This document shows positions 11,170-24,189 of a stretch of DNA of 64,000 nucleotides, one piece after another; positions within the stretch are counted from its first letter, which is position 1; the number at the start of each line of letters is the position of its first letter. The stretch is taken from positions 10,735,503-10,799,502 of the forward strand of contig NC_045143.1 of NCBI RefSeq assembly GCF_008831285.2. Reading direction: 5' to 3'. This DNA comes from Nymphaea colorata. Lineage: Eukaryota; Streptophyta; Magnoliopsida; Nymphaeales; Nymphaeaceae. The notes under the pieces were generated by a model that was given only the letters and a program-made list of their open reading frames with translations, made no database searches and was not told where the DNA came from. The translations under genes were made by a program, and so were the position numbers.

Positions 11170-13320
11170 ATACCTTCCTTTTGTATACATGCATTTTGTG
11201 GGAATAAAGGCAGGGGGGCAATCCCCCAAGCAAGCTCTTTACTTCAACTAAAAGGTAAGATTGCTTGCTTATAGATGGTGAACAGTCCAGTTTGTCCCTC
11301 AATTTAATGACCTTTGCTTTCAAAGCTTGGATTTGTGTAAAGCTACACATAAACCTAAAAGAAGAAGACCAAAATAAAAATTCAGTAATGAAGTAGGACA
11401 ACCATAGAACTTCTTTCTTTTCCAGAGCACCAAAGTCCCAACATGAGATGTTTCTTGTCCTAAGCATTAAATGCTTATCTATTGCATAATTTTTTAAACA
11501 CCAAGAAAGAAAGTCTAATGTGCAAAAATCTCTAATAAAGTGGGTTAATGGTGAACCAATTTTTCTGTTAGTGGCAAAATGTGTAATTAATGTTCTGCCT
11601 TTATCAGTTTGTAAACATTAATTGTTGACTTCTAAAATAATTTCTGTAATCACTATATTTTTCTTCTATTAGGTTTTGTTGGGTTTTTATAGGAAAATAA
11701 CTCTTAAGAGCTTTCCCCATGTGTATGTGTGTGTGTTTGGCAAAAAACTGACTTTTTAAATTCTTGTTAAAAATAGTTTAAACAAAATATGAACATTCTA
11801 TTATAAAAATATGTTTATAAACCGTAATTTAATATAAAACATGTATTAAATCTCAATTTAATTAGATATTATGAAAATTATTCATTTTTCTACTATTAAA
11901 GTTTTGATATTATAAAAATTTATTATTATTTTTGTTATTATAAGAACACTATTAAATTCAAAATTAGTTAATTTATATATGTTTTTAATCAAGACATTGT
12001 TGAGAAAGCAAAAAATCATTTTGAAAAAACAGGTTGATTTCTATATTGATATGATAAGTTAAAATCGAATGTGTAATCTCATTCAAATCAATGGCCTATT
12101 TGAATCCCATCATCGTTTGATAGTTATATATATATATATATATATATATAGCTCTTTTTTATTTGTCTTTACCAAAAACATCACATCAAGTGCATTAGCC
12201 ACTTCTTTTCAAGACATTCAACCGTCACTTTTTAGCTTTTAGCAATGAACAATAAAAAATTCTCTAGGCAACGAAAGCAGCTGGCAGATATATATATATA
12301 TATATATATATATGCTGCTGCTGTGTGTGTTGTGTATGTGTGCGACGTGGGTCTCACCTTTGAGGTACAATGGAAAAATAAAAAGTTCGTACCTCTTTAT
12401 ATATTTCTTTTCAGAAATGTGGAAAAGGTATGGTGGAGATGCGAAGCCTGCCTCCGAAACTTTCTTTCGACGTGAATCCCAGCTTAACGTGAAAGGAGTC
12501 ATTACTGAGCGCTCGCCGGTCGGATCACGTAAAAGTAAGAAACAGAGGAGCTATTTGTGACTGATGGATGGTTGCGATGCTGTCAACATTGACAGCAAAC
12601 AGCAAACAGCAACCGCTGATAGTTACCGCTGATGATCGTTGCAATAGACAGTTTCTAAAAAAGAAACAAAGCTCGGGTCTATGTTATCAGATAAGCAGTG
12701 TTCCCGTCCGTTCATCTCATAAACAACCGATCATATAAGATCATCCAAGGGTAGAGACTTACCACGCGAGCAGGGTCACAATTCCCTGGATTCGCCTCAT
12801 CCCCATGTCCAAAAAATCTCAAATCTCCGGGCAAAAGGGGTTGAATATTTTCCTTTTAAGGCCTAGGCCAATATTTTGGCCTTGATTAGAAAATTTTCTT
12901 AACCACACCACTTCGATGGTGATCTTTGGTTTTCCTTTTTTGTTTTTTTGTACATGAGAAGTGTTTGATCACTAGTTGGAGTTAAAACAAGTGATTCATT
13001 TGCTTAGTTAGAGGTAAGACTTGAATTCCTCTGTTTGAAGAACCTCAACAGCTGAATAATTACAGTGCGTATTTTCTGCAGTAGGTAAAACTCGAGTTGA
13101 GATGCTATAAGGCGTAATTGTCAGATATTTGTTGGCGAAACTTGAGGTCGTTCAAGAAAGCCAAAAAGTTTCTTAGAGCCTGAGACAGAGGGGGAGCCTT
13201 TCCCTCTTTTAAGTGAAATTTCTGTACCAACCCATTTACACTGCCTTTGGAAATGCTTGACAGGAGGTAGCCATGATAAAGAAGAGGGTCCTTCCCTGTT
13301 TCTCCCTCTACAAATTCCAA
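11170..13320. other. AT-rich DNA upstream of the phytol kinase gene
   Basis: No supported gene. It holds (TA)n tracts at about 12126-12150 and 12287-12313 and a run of AT-rich DNA. The last part (about 12700-13320) presumably includes promoter and 5' UTR of the downstream gene, but no clear TATA box was fixed. Confidence 0.5.
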
Positions 13321-13328
13321 GGACACCC

Positions 13329-13358
13329 ATGAAGAACCAAGATTACCCACGGCGGTGA
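13329..13358 (+). promoter_or_regulatory. Short upstream ORF before the VTE5 start
   Basis: An ATG at 13329 opens a nine-codon frame (MKNQDYPRR) that stops at 13356-13358, about 20 bp before the first in-frame ATG of the phytol kinase. If it lies in the 5' UTR it could dampen translation; the transcription start is not known. Confidence 0.4.
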
Positions 13359-13378
13359 AAGGTGAGAACCAGCAAGGG

Positions 13379-16300
13379 ATGCGTGTTATGGGGGAACCTT
13401 TTTCTTGCCTCATACTGATTCCATCAGGACTGGTCATCCAAGGTGCCAGTCTTATTCCGGCTTCTGTCAAGATCCCATGGAGAGGCAGTCTCTTTTCGGG
13501 TGGCTATTTCAGGCAGAGGGCCTCTCAGAGGCACAGAGTACGTACTCCCGGTGCGATATCTCCTCGATTTTCCCTTGGTGTGTTTGGCGTCTCCTTGGAC
13601 AGCGCTGTGGTTCGGGACACAGCTGCTACGAGCCTTGTGCTGGCAGGGGCTTACTCTCTGGTTCTATGTTTCGATTCTCTCACGGAGAAAGGGCTCATTG
13701 AACAGGTACCACCATCACCATGGTTTCCTCATGTCCTCTTCTCTTCTACGTCTTCTTCATCTTCATCTTCTTTAGTCTTTCATTTAGTCTTTTTGGCCTT
13801 CTTTTCTGGATGGCATTTGAGAAAGAGAGCCCAATGAATATTCTGCCACATTGATTTGGGAGGCATTGTTTTTAGAATCTTACGTACCATTTTGTCGATG
13901 CCAATTATATCTGGCATGACGCGAGAAATTACTTGAATTTTGGGTTTTTTTCTGCATAATTTGAGTGGGCAATACGGGATACAGAGGAAAATTATGTCAA
14001 TCCTTTAATATTAGGTTCGAGATTTATTAGAGTCTCAGACTATTACTAGTACAGTAGTAGAAAAGAAGACTGCAGTCTATTGATCTTCATTAATTATTAT
14101 TGGCAATTTCAGTAGATCATCCCACCGAAGGAATCCTTTTCTCCGGTGAGTCGATACTTACGCCACATACATGTCAGAGAGCCTTGGCATTAAAAAAAGC
14201 CATCCAGCATCAATGGTCTAAGCAAAGTTTGAATATTTTTATTTTTTCTCTTTTCCTCTTACCGTGGAAGTAATATACTGTTTAACATAGGCCGGTTTGA
14301 GACATATACCGGCACTGGTTCAAAACTTTTATCCAATCGAATGCCTTTCTCGTGCTCCTAGGTCAGGTAAGTTTCCCTGGCGTGGAGTTTCTTGTTTTAG
14401 GTTTTTTCTTCCTTTCTTTCTTCTGAATTTGAAATCTTTGGTATAGATGGATATCTTGGGAGGTATGGATATTATATTCCTGGGATTGGTTGCCTGGGCA
14501 TAAGACAGAAAATGGGTACCTTTCTTCTGGTCCCTGCTTCGTCATAAATTGCACGACCACGACGTTTTATGTGGAAAGCCTTGCTCAAAATGCAAGGACC
14601 GATGGGCGACTGGGTTGTCCTTGTATCTCGTAATTTGTAGACTTGCCACTTAAACGTGAATCGGATCCAACCGCTTCCATCTGCACCTGATGCTGCGGGC
14701 CCCTACCATCCATGTGCATAGAAGCATCTAGAGCGTTGTGTCTGTGTAGAAATAGCAAATGATGTGGAATTGCTATGCAAGCAGCAGGACTTGGCCTATA
14801 TATATATATATGTGTGTGTGTGTGTAGTTAGATAAAATCAATTTTACGTACGACAACCTGTATGCTCTTTAATGGAAAGGAGGAGAGTTCATGTAATATT
14901 CTGCCATAACAGGGTTCTCATCATTCATAAAAGAATATGTAGGGTTGTAGACTTACCATGACAAAATAATCCCCAACAAAAAAAAAAAAAAGAAGGGTAA
15001 AAGTTTTCACTCTTCACATTTGGCACAAGCTCATGGAGTATATTTCAAACATTAATATCAAAAGAGTGATTGCCATGTTATGTCACATGGAAGGGCTCCA
15101 CACCTATCTCAACACAGATGTGATATGTAGAAACAGATGTGATATGTAGAATCATAGATAGGTCAAAATCTGCTCCACCTTGGCATATAGGTCTCTCCAC
15201 CTCATTGAATCCTGAATTGCCGATTGGTTGAGATGATACCAACTTCTCCTGCATTTGGTACTGTCATCTCCCTCTGAACATGTCCAGTCAGATTGTTGGT
15301 TTATACTTCCCAATGTGATGTTTGACATTCTTTACAGCAATCATACTCTGCCACTCAACTTCAGAATCATACAACTAAAGTCTCAGTTACAAGACCTAAA
15401 GAGGGGGGACTAAGTTGATCAATGAATATGTCCTACGACAACCATTTCATTGGACAGGCACAAATTCTCAAAGGTCTGCCAGGTGAATATTTAAGGTGTT
15501 GGCGACCTATATCATTGGGTGAGTGCATAGCCTTATTCTCATATAAGAAGCCCATATTTTTTATGTTGGTGATCCGTTAGTAGTGACTGTCCTCACCCTC
15601 TGTTAACATGACTGCCAAGGTTAACCTAACTAATTACTTGGAATTCTTACAGCCATGGTAGAGGCTGAAATTATCAAAGCAGGTACCAATGCCTATGAGG
15701 CTGAAATTTGCCGCACTCTAATCAAGGGGGAGATCAGATTAGGGTTGTTTGGAAAATATGTGAAAAGAATGGTAATTCATTAAAGACATATTACCATTTT
15801 ACAGTTTCTAGTAAACAAGGAGTCATCAATCCCAAAATCAGCACTGCAAGCCTATGATTGTGCTCTATATGTGCCTTCTCTTACTCATAATGATGGCAAT
15901 GGGTGTCCAAATACTGGATCTAGTCATCACATGAACAATGACATCAACAATCTCGCAACTCACTCTAAATATTTGGCACATGATAGTGAAAATTGGTGAT
16001 GAGACATGTTTAAATATTCTTCCTTGTTGGCTGTCCTAAATTTTGCTAAGGATCTAGTTTTAAAAGAAATTCTGCATGTTCAAAGAATTACACCCACCTT
16101 ATTGTTGTGTCAACTTGTCAAGGATCAGGCGACAGGGAAAGTCATTGTGAAATGAACAAGGAAGCTGGGTTCTGCAAAATAAAACTATCAAAGGATACTA
16201 AGGAGGTAATTCTTTTGGAAAAAAAGCATCAGCAGATCAATGAAGTAGGAGATTTAAACACTCGATGCTGCAAGTAGTTTATTATAGTTATTCTTGATTT

Positions 16301-17996
16301 CCAATGATGTGAAGTGTCAAGCTTGTCAACTGGGCAAGAGTCACAACCTTCCTTTTGGTTTGTCTAAAAGTATTTGCAAGGCTCCTTTTGAAATCGTATG
16401 TTCATTTGTTTTCAGGATCAGCCCACTTATTATGGTGTTGTCCTTTATGGATATTCTAAGCTCTTATGGCTGTAGTTCTTAAAGCTCAAATGGGATGCAT
16501 ACAAGTTTTTTAATGATAAACCCATGCTGAAAATTCTACAAGCCACAAAATAGAAAATTTCCACTCAGATCGGGGAGTTGAATTTCAAGCCGTGTTGACA
16601 TACCTTGTGGATGTGGAATAGGTGTCCACACAATCATGAACAGAATTGTACTGTTGAATGCCGTCAAAGGCAAATTGTGGGTACTGGTCTTAACTCTTAA
16701 GTTGATGGCACATTCAGGAGTTCCCACTCATTTTTGGCATCTTGCTTTTAATGCAGCAGTACACCTCTTGAGTTGAACTCCTAACTAAATTATTGACAAA
16801 ATGATGCCCTTGGAGAAGTGTTTTAAAAGTAAACCAGATTACTTCTTCATGAATGTTTTCTGGTGTTCATGCTTTTGCTGCTTGAGAATTTGCAAAGAAC
16901 ATAAGCTGGATATTAAATCCCAACTCTTTATCTTTCTTGGATTTGCTCATGCATATCATGGTTACTATTAGATGGACTTGATATGAAGAGCTCCTAGACA
17001 GGTGGAGCTCCGACTAATGTTCTCGCAGAAATAATATGGTTAATATATCCATATCCTCTTTTGGACTTGCGATTCACACACCTCCTCCTGTTTGAAATGC
17101 CAATATTGGAGCAGTTCATTTGGCAGACTGTTTAGCTTATCATAATTGTTAGAAACATATAGAAATTGATTTGCATATTACCATGGAAAATTTATACAGA
17201 AAGGAATTAATTATTCAGTATATTTCTTCAGGATCTGACAGCAGACATTTTTGCCAAAGCTTTCCTACTCGTTTTGCTTCTTTTAAGCAAGCTGAACATC
17301 TATTCTCAAACGCTGAACTCAAGGGAGCATGTTAAGGTTGTCCATATCATGAAGAAGATTTCAACAAAGAAAGCAGTGAAGATCTCGTTGAATCAACCAT
17401 AATTGGTTATTAAAAGGAAGGAAGCTGTTATCCTTGCAAGACAGATTACACAAATAAGGAAAAGACACAAAGCAGCAAGAAATCATGAAAAAACAATGGA
17501 TAAGCGTGACACAGGAATGATTATCAACAAACTCAGTAAGGCAAGGAAATGTCAACATCCATATATAAGAGGAAGGGTTTAGAATAGAGAGAGAATCTGA
17601 GGAAGGAGCTTACATGCCAAACATGTTCTAGGAAACCTGAAAAATATTGTAAACATCACTAACCTGTATCATCCATTAAAATGATGAATAAGAGATGGGG
17701 AGATATTTGAGTGTCAAAATTAATTGTGGATGCTATACTAGAGTGTACCATGTAAATTAGTCTAATGTTGCCTTCCTTTTTTATTTTTTTATTACAATTA
17801 ACTAGATTGATGATTTATAAGGGATCATGTTACTTTATTGAAACAGATGAATGTCAAATTATACTTTAAAAACTTAATTTTTCTCTTGCACCTTCTGAGC
17901 TATCAATCAAGCTGATCATACAGACGTACAATGATTTCATGCGGTCCTCATTCCTCATATTTACTTAGTTCACACTTCACAAATTTATGAACTCTA

Positions 17997-18052
<56 letters not shown>

Positions 18053-20398
18053 TGCGTGTGTGTGTGTGTAGGAAAACTGAATGGTGACTTTGGCTATCCA
18101 TAGTCACTAGGTCTGTTCACGAGACAATTTCGAGCCGAGTTGGGCCGGCTCAAACTCGAGTTCGGCTGGAGCTCTAAAAACTTGAACTCAGCTCGATTAA
18201 GCTCAAACCAAGGACTGGTTTGAGACAAGCCAGCATCTCATTAAAAATTTTAGTTTTTAAAGAAAGTGGCTGCAAGGAGACTTGTGCATTGAACGTCACG
18301 CCTACTAGTCATGTGCACATCCATTGAACCATCTAACTTGCGTGATAATATTGTAAGACATATTATATATATTATCTTTTTTTTAGCTTAATGAAGTTCA
18401 ACCAAGCGGAGCCCGCTTAACTCGAGCTCGACGTGTTCGATCGAGTTCATTTCTTAACTCGAACTGACTCGTTTAATAAATGAAGTTAGCTCGAGTCAAG
18501 TTTGTAGAGCGAGTTCGAGCCGAGCTGAGTTAGCTCGACACATTGAATGCCCTGAAGAGTCATCCAACTCACTCATGAGAAATGTTCGATCCATCATGAT
18601 GGACAATTGAGAGAAAAATAAGGAGAAAAAGATGATGGGCATTTTCATCATCTATTGTTAGTTTGCATCTTTTTTTTTTTTTCTCTCAATCATCCATCAT
18701 GATGGATCAAATAGCCCTCACGAGTGAGTTGGTGACTCCATGTACGTATATATATTATCTATATATAGATGTCGCCCTATGCCAGATAGGATTGTTCAAT
18801 GAGTCAAACTCGACTCAAAATTGTTTCATAAACTCGACTCATTTAATAAACAAGTCAAGTTCGAGTTAAGAAAATGACTCGATCACGTATATGAGTCAAG
18901 CTTGAGTATTAAACAAATCGAGCTCGAGTTAAGAAAATGACTTGATCGCATAAATGAGTCAAGCTCAAGCTAAACGGGCTTGGCTCGGTTAAGCTCAAAA
19001 AAGATAATATATATAACATGTCTCATAATATTATCAAAAGAATTAGATAGTTTAAATGGATGTGTTCTTGCTTGCAGCGTGAGGTCCATGGTTCAAGTCT
19101 TTGTCTCCTCTTCTTTAAAAACATTAAATTTTTTAATGAATACTCAGCTTGGCTGTAGCCAATCCTCGGCTCGAGTTTAATCAATCCGAGTTCGAGCTTT
19201 TGGAACTCGAGCTGAGTTTGAACTAATAAATCTGAACTTGGCTCAAAATCGAGTAGAGTTCGAGTTTGGTTTAAGATACTCGAGCTGGCTCAGCTCGGCT
19301 GGTGAAGTGCGCTAGTGCGAGTTGGTTAAAATTTAAATATTTGTTGATAAAAAACAGTTATTAAATATCCATAGTTTATGATGCGGCGATGGTGTATTAT
19401 GGTTTTAGTGATGATTTATGGTCTTTTTAACAACAAATTTTTAGGGCATGTTTGGATGCATGCCTGAAACAGTGTTTTGGAGCACAAACACTGTTTCGGC
19501 TCCAAAACATATTTTCTAGTGTATTTGGCTCATTGGCTGACGCAGAACAGCAGACTGTTTCAGGAAACGAGTTTTCTTGAAAACACCTTTTTTTCTTGCG
19601 AATGAAAAAACCTGGTGGTGGACAGGTTTTTCATTTAAGAACCAGTTTTGAGATATATGGACAATGATATATTGGTATAAAATAATTAATAATATTGTCT
19701 TACATGAGATTTTGATGCTGGAAGAATGATCTATTTGTCAATTCATTGTTATTTTGATGATGATGCTAGACGACAATGTTTGTTTTACTTTTACCCCATT
19801 TCATCGGCTGATTATGCAGCAATATGAGAATGTAGCACATCTTCGATGGTGCTAATGAGCAAGTTGACTGATTTCATCAGCTGACTATGAAAACAACAAA
19901 ATTGTAACAGACTATTTTTCGGATGAAGTTAGCAGAGGATGGCCTGCCTGAAAACAACAAGCATGTCATCGACGGTGGTAAGTTTTCACATGAACAGGGC
20001 CCATGAAGGGAATGGATATTTGAGAAGGAATCCCCAGAGGAGATTTACTGAGCAGTGCCCATGAAGGAAATGGATATTTGGGAAAAACAGACTATTTGAT
20101 AAAAACAGCAACCTTGCAGTTTAATTAATGAGCTGTAAATTAACTACCATTTTGCTGAAAATTAGCTTCTAAAAATAGCCTCTGAAACCCTTTTGTGTTA
20201 TCCAGTCAGAAAACAAGTTTCAAGAAATGAAAACCTGGTTTTTATCATGTCATCCACACACAAATCATGTTTCAAAAACTTATTAAAAGAATTGGTTTTC
20301 ATAAAACCAAGTTTTTACACAAACCATCTTTTAAAAGTGTCATCCAAAGTCCAAACACAACCTTAAATTTTACTCATGTGGCAACCATCTGGTACACA

Positions 20399-20447
<49 letters not shown>

Positions 20448-20647
20448 ATTTGCCAGCTGGCATATGTGGCTGCATGGATTTTTGTTAAAAGTCCGCAGCT
20501 AAAAGCCATTGCAATGGGTGCATTAGCAATGGTTTTTATTTGGCTGTGCTTTTCCAAGGCTCAATTCATCTATTATGATGGTTTTAAGTGACAAATTTAG
20601 AAAAATCCATCCAGCCACATAAGGTGGCAGGCAGATTTCAATCTCTC

Positions 20648-20678
<31 letters not shown>

Positions 20679-21947
20679 GATATTTCAGTCCTTTTGTTGC
20701 TAAAAAAAAATCACTACATTGGCATTAGCAATGGTTTATGGTGGTTTTAACAACAATTGATAGTCCTTTTACCACAAATTTTTAAATTTTAGCCATCCAG
20801 CCACTATCTAGAATCCAGTAGCACTTCATTTTCCGGTATATATCTTCAACCAATCAATCTTGTTTGATAATACGGTTATAAAGGCTGTAAACTTGAAAAG
20901 TATGGTTAGGTGGCTGTCAACTTAGGAAGGTAAAAAGCCAATTTTTTTGAAAAATATCTTACATGTCTCCATTTGTGAGTCACTGATCATGTTGATGGAC
21001 AGGTCCTGCTGGTACATGCTAGTGTTTATATTTGTCTCTGCTCATATTCTACAAATATTTATTATATATTGTGTTTTCATTTTCTTTATTCTTTCTTGTG
21101 TCTGTATGATGCATATAAATATATTTGTGCACTGATAAATTGGGGAAATCTTTGAATTTCTTTATTACAGAAGTTAAGCCGCAAATTGGTTCACATACTA
21201 TCAGGACTTATTTTCATGACCTCCTGGCCTTTATTCAGGTAAAAGCCATGAATTTTTTTAGCACAGTTTTTTATATACCTTTCTTCCTCCCATGAAAGAG
21301 TAAAAAATTGATATGCTAAATCTTGTAATAATCCTGGATTGCCATCTTGAATTTCTGAACTCTTCTGAAAATTTCCATGTTTATAGCTCCTCTACAGAGG
21401 CTCGGTTCTTTGCTTCAGTTGTTCCTTTAGCCAATATGTTGAGGCTTCTTTTCTATGGCCTTTCATTAGCGAAAGATGAAAGTCTGGTGAAATCAGTAAC
21501 GAGGGAAGGCAAACCAGAGTAAGGCTTATAACTGGGATTACTGTCTATTTACACATCATAGTAGTGTTTCAGATTGATGTCTATTTTGCAGCACTTATTA
21601 AAGTAATTTGGCAGGGAATTGCTTAGAGGCCCTTTGTATTATGTTCTGGTATTGATGTGCTCAGCCTTGTTTTTTTGGCGTAAATCTCCTGTTGGTGTGA
21701 TATCATTGACCATGATGTGTGCTGGAGATGGTAATTCGACGTTGGCAACAAATTTTTTCAAAAAATGCTTTCTCCAGATGTATTTATTATGAGCAATTTT
21801 CATTTCCAGGTGTTGCTGATATAATGGGCAGAAGGTTTGGCACTCAAAAGCTTCCCTACAATGAACAGAAGAGTTGGGTTGGCAGCATTTCCATGTTCAT
21901 GTTTGGTTCACTATCTTCTCTAGGGTATGTTTAGTAACATGAAAGGA

Positions 21948-21991
<44 letters not shown>

Positions 21992-22809
21992 GTATGCACA
22001 AGCATGCAGGCAAAGCAAACACAGGGGCTTAAACTAGGAATTATATGAAACGGTAATGGTCAAACTGCTTACCGAGTATGACTTCTCTAAGTTTTACAGC
22101 TGTGATGTTCGTAGATCTATACAACAATGGAAACATTTTGAAGCAGCATTTCATGTTAAAGCAATTAGAAAGCAAGGACTACATAAATAACAAATTTTGC
22201 GGATGGTAGTCTGACTCTATGATTGAAAATATGTGGCCTGGCTGATGGTCATTATTACGCTTATTTTGCCAATCCACTGCTGCTTCATAAAGAGAAATTA
22301 TTAACGCTTGTTAATACAAGATGCAGAGGCATGCATATGCACGTAGACATGAGCAGTTTGTTCTGCCTTAGCTTCGTAATGAGAAACTAATCCTGACCTT
22401 TTGGCTCTATACAAATTTACTAATGTGCTCATATTCATATGCGCTCTCTCTTTTTCTGGGTTGGTTTTCTTAGATGTCCATATCTTGGCTACCTTCTGAG
22501 ATCTGCTGTAATGTCTCCAGAGATTTCCGTATTCATTTGCATTCGTGTATTTTGCCTTTTGTAGTCAATACTTTTTTTCAACTTGTTGCTGACATCTGAT
22601 CCCTTTTCCATAGGATGCTTTTCTACTTCCATTCTCTTGGCTATTTTCCTCTGAACTGGCAAAATACAGCAAGTAACGTTGCCCTGGTCTCTTTGATTGC
22701 AACAATGGTCGAGTCCCTTCCCATAGCAAAGGCGATTGATGATAACATCTCTGTGCCCTTGATAAGCATGCTTCTGGCCATGCTTTTGTTTGAGCATCAA
22801 CCTCATTGA
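13379..22809 (+). CDS. VTE5: Phytol kinase, chloroplastic (polyprenol kinase family)
   Basis: Six exons: 13379-13705, 21171-21238, 21387-21518, 21615-21730, 21810-21924 and 22614-22809. All introns are GT-AG and the joined frame gives 317 aa, close to the family length of about 300. The enzyme phosphorylates phytol released from chlorophyll, using CTP, on the route to tocopherol in the plastid envelope. Residues 1 to about 75 are rich in Ser, Arg and Gly like a transit peptide. Hydrophobic helices follow. Family motifs seen are SRKLVHILSGL, TEARFFASVVPL, KSVTREGKPEELLRGPLYYV, CAGDGVADIMGRRFG, PYNEQKSWVGSISMF and VESLP with DDNISVPL. The wording KSVTREG and the TEAR motif favour VTE5 over the farnesol kinase FOLK. 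The same frame runs upstream to 13355 but there begins with GTG, so the start is ATG 13379 or 13388. Intron 1 is 7.47 kb and carries transposon remnants. Confidence 0.9.
15600..17740 (+). mobile_element. Ty1/copia remnant inside VTE5 intron 1
   Basis: Degraded copia polyprotein in the same orientation as the gene. Pieces seen are: a protease-like CPNTGSSHHMNND near 15904-15942 (the catalytic DTG has become NTG); the integrase zinc end VKCQACQLGKSHNLPFG at 16312-16362; integrase core scraps to about 17030; and the RNase H end KHIEIDLHITMENLY with an FPTRFASFKQAEHLF-like tail to about 17320. Most of the reverse transcriptase is deleted. After a polypurine-like aactcaagggagcatg, a presumptive 3' LTR runs from about 17329 to 17718. 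No 5' LTR was found. Confidence 0.75.
17996..18072. repeat. (TA)n-(TG)n microsatellite
   Basis: About 26 TA units are followed by gcatgc and a TG run, inside VTE5 intron 1. Confidence 0.95.
18105..19315. repeat. CTCGAG/GAGCTCG-rich repeat with a central hairpin
   Basis: Two arms (about 18105-18545 and 18790-19315) are packed with gctcgagc, cgagttcgagc, gactcga and agctcgac motifs and flank a hairpin at 18557-18737. The same motif style recurs at 24190-24560. No coding capacity is apparent. It is probably a non-autonomous element or a nested pair of them. Confidence 0.6.
18557..18737. repeat. Inverted repeat with about 58-bp arms
   Basis: The arm at 18557-18615 (gagtcatccaactcactcat ... gatccatcatgatgga ... 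gagagaaaa) is repeated inverted at 18681-18737 (ttctctcaat ... tccatcatgatggatc ... gagtgagttggtgactc). The loop is about 65 bp and contains a T-tract. This is MITE-like foldback DNA. Confidence 0.8.
19444..20362. mobile_element. PIF/Harbinger-type non-autonomous element (919 bp)
   Basis: The left end is gggcatgtttggatgc and the right end is ccaaagtccaaacacaacc, an imperfect terminal inverted repeat of the GGSYNTGTTTGGA type. Direct TTA repeats at 19441-19443 and 20363-20365 fit the three-base target-site duplication of this superfamily. No transposase frame is visible. It lies in VTE5 intron 1. Confidence 0.7.
20398..20446. repeat. (TA)n microsatellite
   Basis: TA repeats with two GTA interruptions, inside VTE5 intron 1; it accounts for the YIYIY-type spurious frames there. 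Confidence 0.95.
21949..21991. repeat. (CT)n microsatellite in VTE5 intron 5
   Basis: About 20 CT units with one TTT interruption, starting about 25 bp after the exon 5 donor. Confidence 0.9.
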
Positions 22810-24180
22810 GCTGTTACAGTTGACTTCAATAGAATTTTATAAGTTGACAGAGAAACTTACTCGACCGGTTGAGCATTCCTTATTGAAAAAGAACCAGGAA
22901 TTTACCCTCTTATACTCAAGTAATAACACAGTAGCGCAGGGAGAAAAATGTGCTTCAGACTAGGAAATGGAGAAGCCTCTGGCTATATTGCACATTATTG
23001 CATCGTTGGTCATATGCACGATTTGTCATTGTATCTTTGGACTGTGGAGGGGCAGATTCCTATTGTGTATTCTGTGATCTTTCTAAGAACCACATCAAGT
23101 ATGCTGGTTGTAATTTTACCATGGAAATCTTTTGGCAGTTGAAAATTATGGGAAGATGAGAATTCAGCTGTTGCTTTTGGCACTTTAGCACATAGATATT
23201 CTTTTATTTCAATTTGTTCAAAAAAAAAAAAAGGTTTTACTGGGGGGCATGTTTGTTTCACTTCAGGTCCAAGCAAAAAATATTTGGCTCCATTGTTGTT
23301 TCTTTCGTTGTTTTTTCTGTGAGCGTCTTGTAGATTTTTTCCTAATCAGTCATCAACACTAAGTTTTAGTGTTTCATGAACTACTTTAAATTTTGAGGTA
23401 GATTTATGAAAATATTGGTAGTGTATTCTAACCATGAAATAACCCCCTAAAAGTAGTTTGATATCGGAAAGTCTTCCAAGTGTCATAAATCTACCTCAAA
23501 TTACTCTAAAATTTGGGGTAGATTCATGCAATATTGATAGTGTTTTCTAACTGCTAAATGACCTATATATTTGAAAGGTTTTGTCGGAATCTACCCCAAA
23601 AGAGTAGGACAGGTTCATCGAACACTAAACTATTATTTTATAAACTTTTTTTAATCATTAGGATAGATTTATGGAACAGTAAAAGTAACTCATGGGAGCT
23701 GTTTAGACACAACTGTCCCGATTACCAAACCTAAAATTTGGTTAGCTTTATTGGGCATTTTAGAAACTAAGTATTTCGTGAATCGACTCTATTTTGTAGG
23801 TTTCATGTATTATCGATGCTGAACCAGGCAAGGCTTTTGCCAGCCAATGTTCTTGGTAACATTATTACAAAGAAACTTCATTTCAGGTCAAGAAGAATAA
23901 TTGTCAAGAGGAGCCTTGCCGCAGGGTGCACCACATCCCACGAAGCTAATGACTTACCTTATTTATCTACTTGAACCAGTTGCTTTTCAAATGTGCCTAC
24001 AATTACTTCATAAATAAAGCGCCTAGCTTCTACTGAAATAACGAAAAAACACATTCAAGCTTCTCAGTTAACCACTTCTTTTTTGTGATACGCACTCCTT
24101 AACCCAGTCAATTAAATCCATAAGCTTCGATATTGTTATCCCTTTCAATCTAAGCGTGTGTTTATAAAACATTTTAATAT
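22810..24180. other. VTE5 downstream region with recurring short motif
   Basis: No gene seen. The first few hundred bases are probably 3' UTR. From about 23350 to 23670 the motif ggtagattyatg with nearby caatattgatagtgttttct or similar recurs several times, and a related block appears near 25870-25990. This suggests a degraded repeat family. Confidence 0.4.
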
Positions 24181-24189
24181 GCATGATTG

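Noticed and set aside
13355-13378. Eight extra N-terminal codons for VTE5 from position 13355
   Set aside because: The codon at 13355 is GTG, not ATG. The first in-frame ATG is 13379.
13105-13470. 121-codon minus-strand open frame overlapping VTE5 exon 1
   Set aside because: It is antisense to a well-supported exon, shows no family motif, and has no splice or promoter context. It is most likely a shadow frame.
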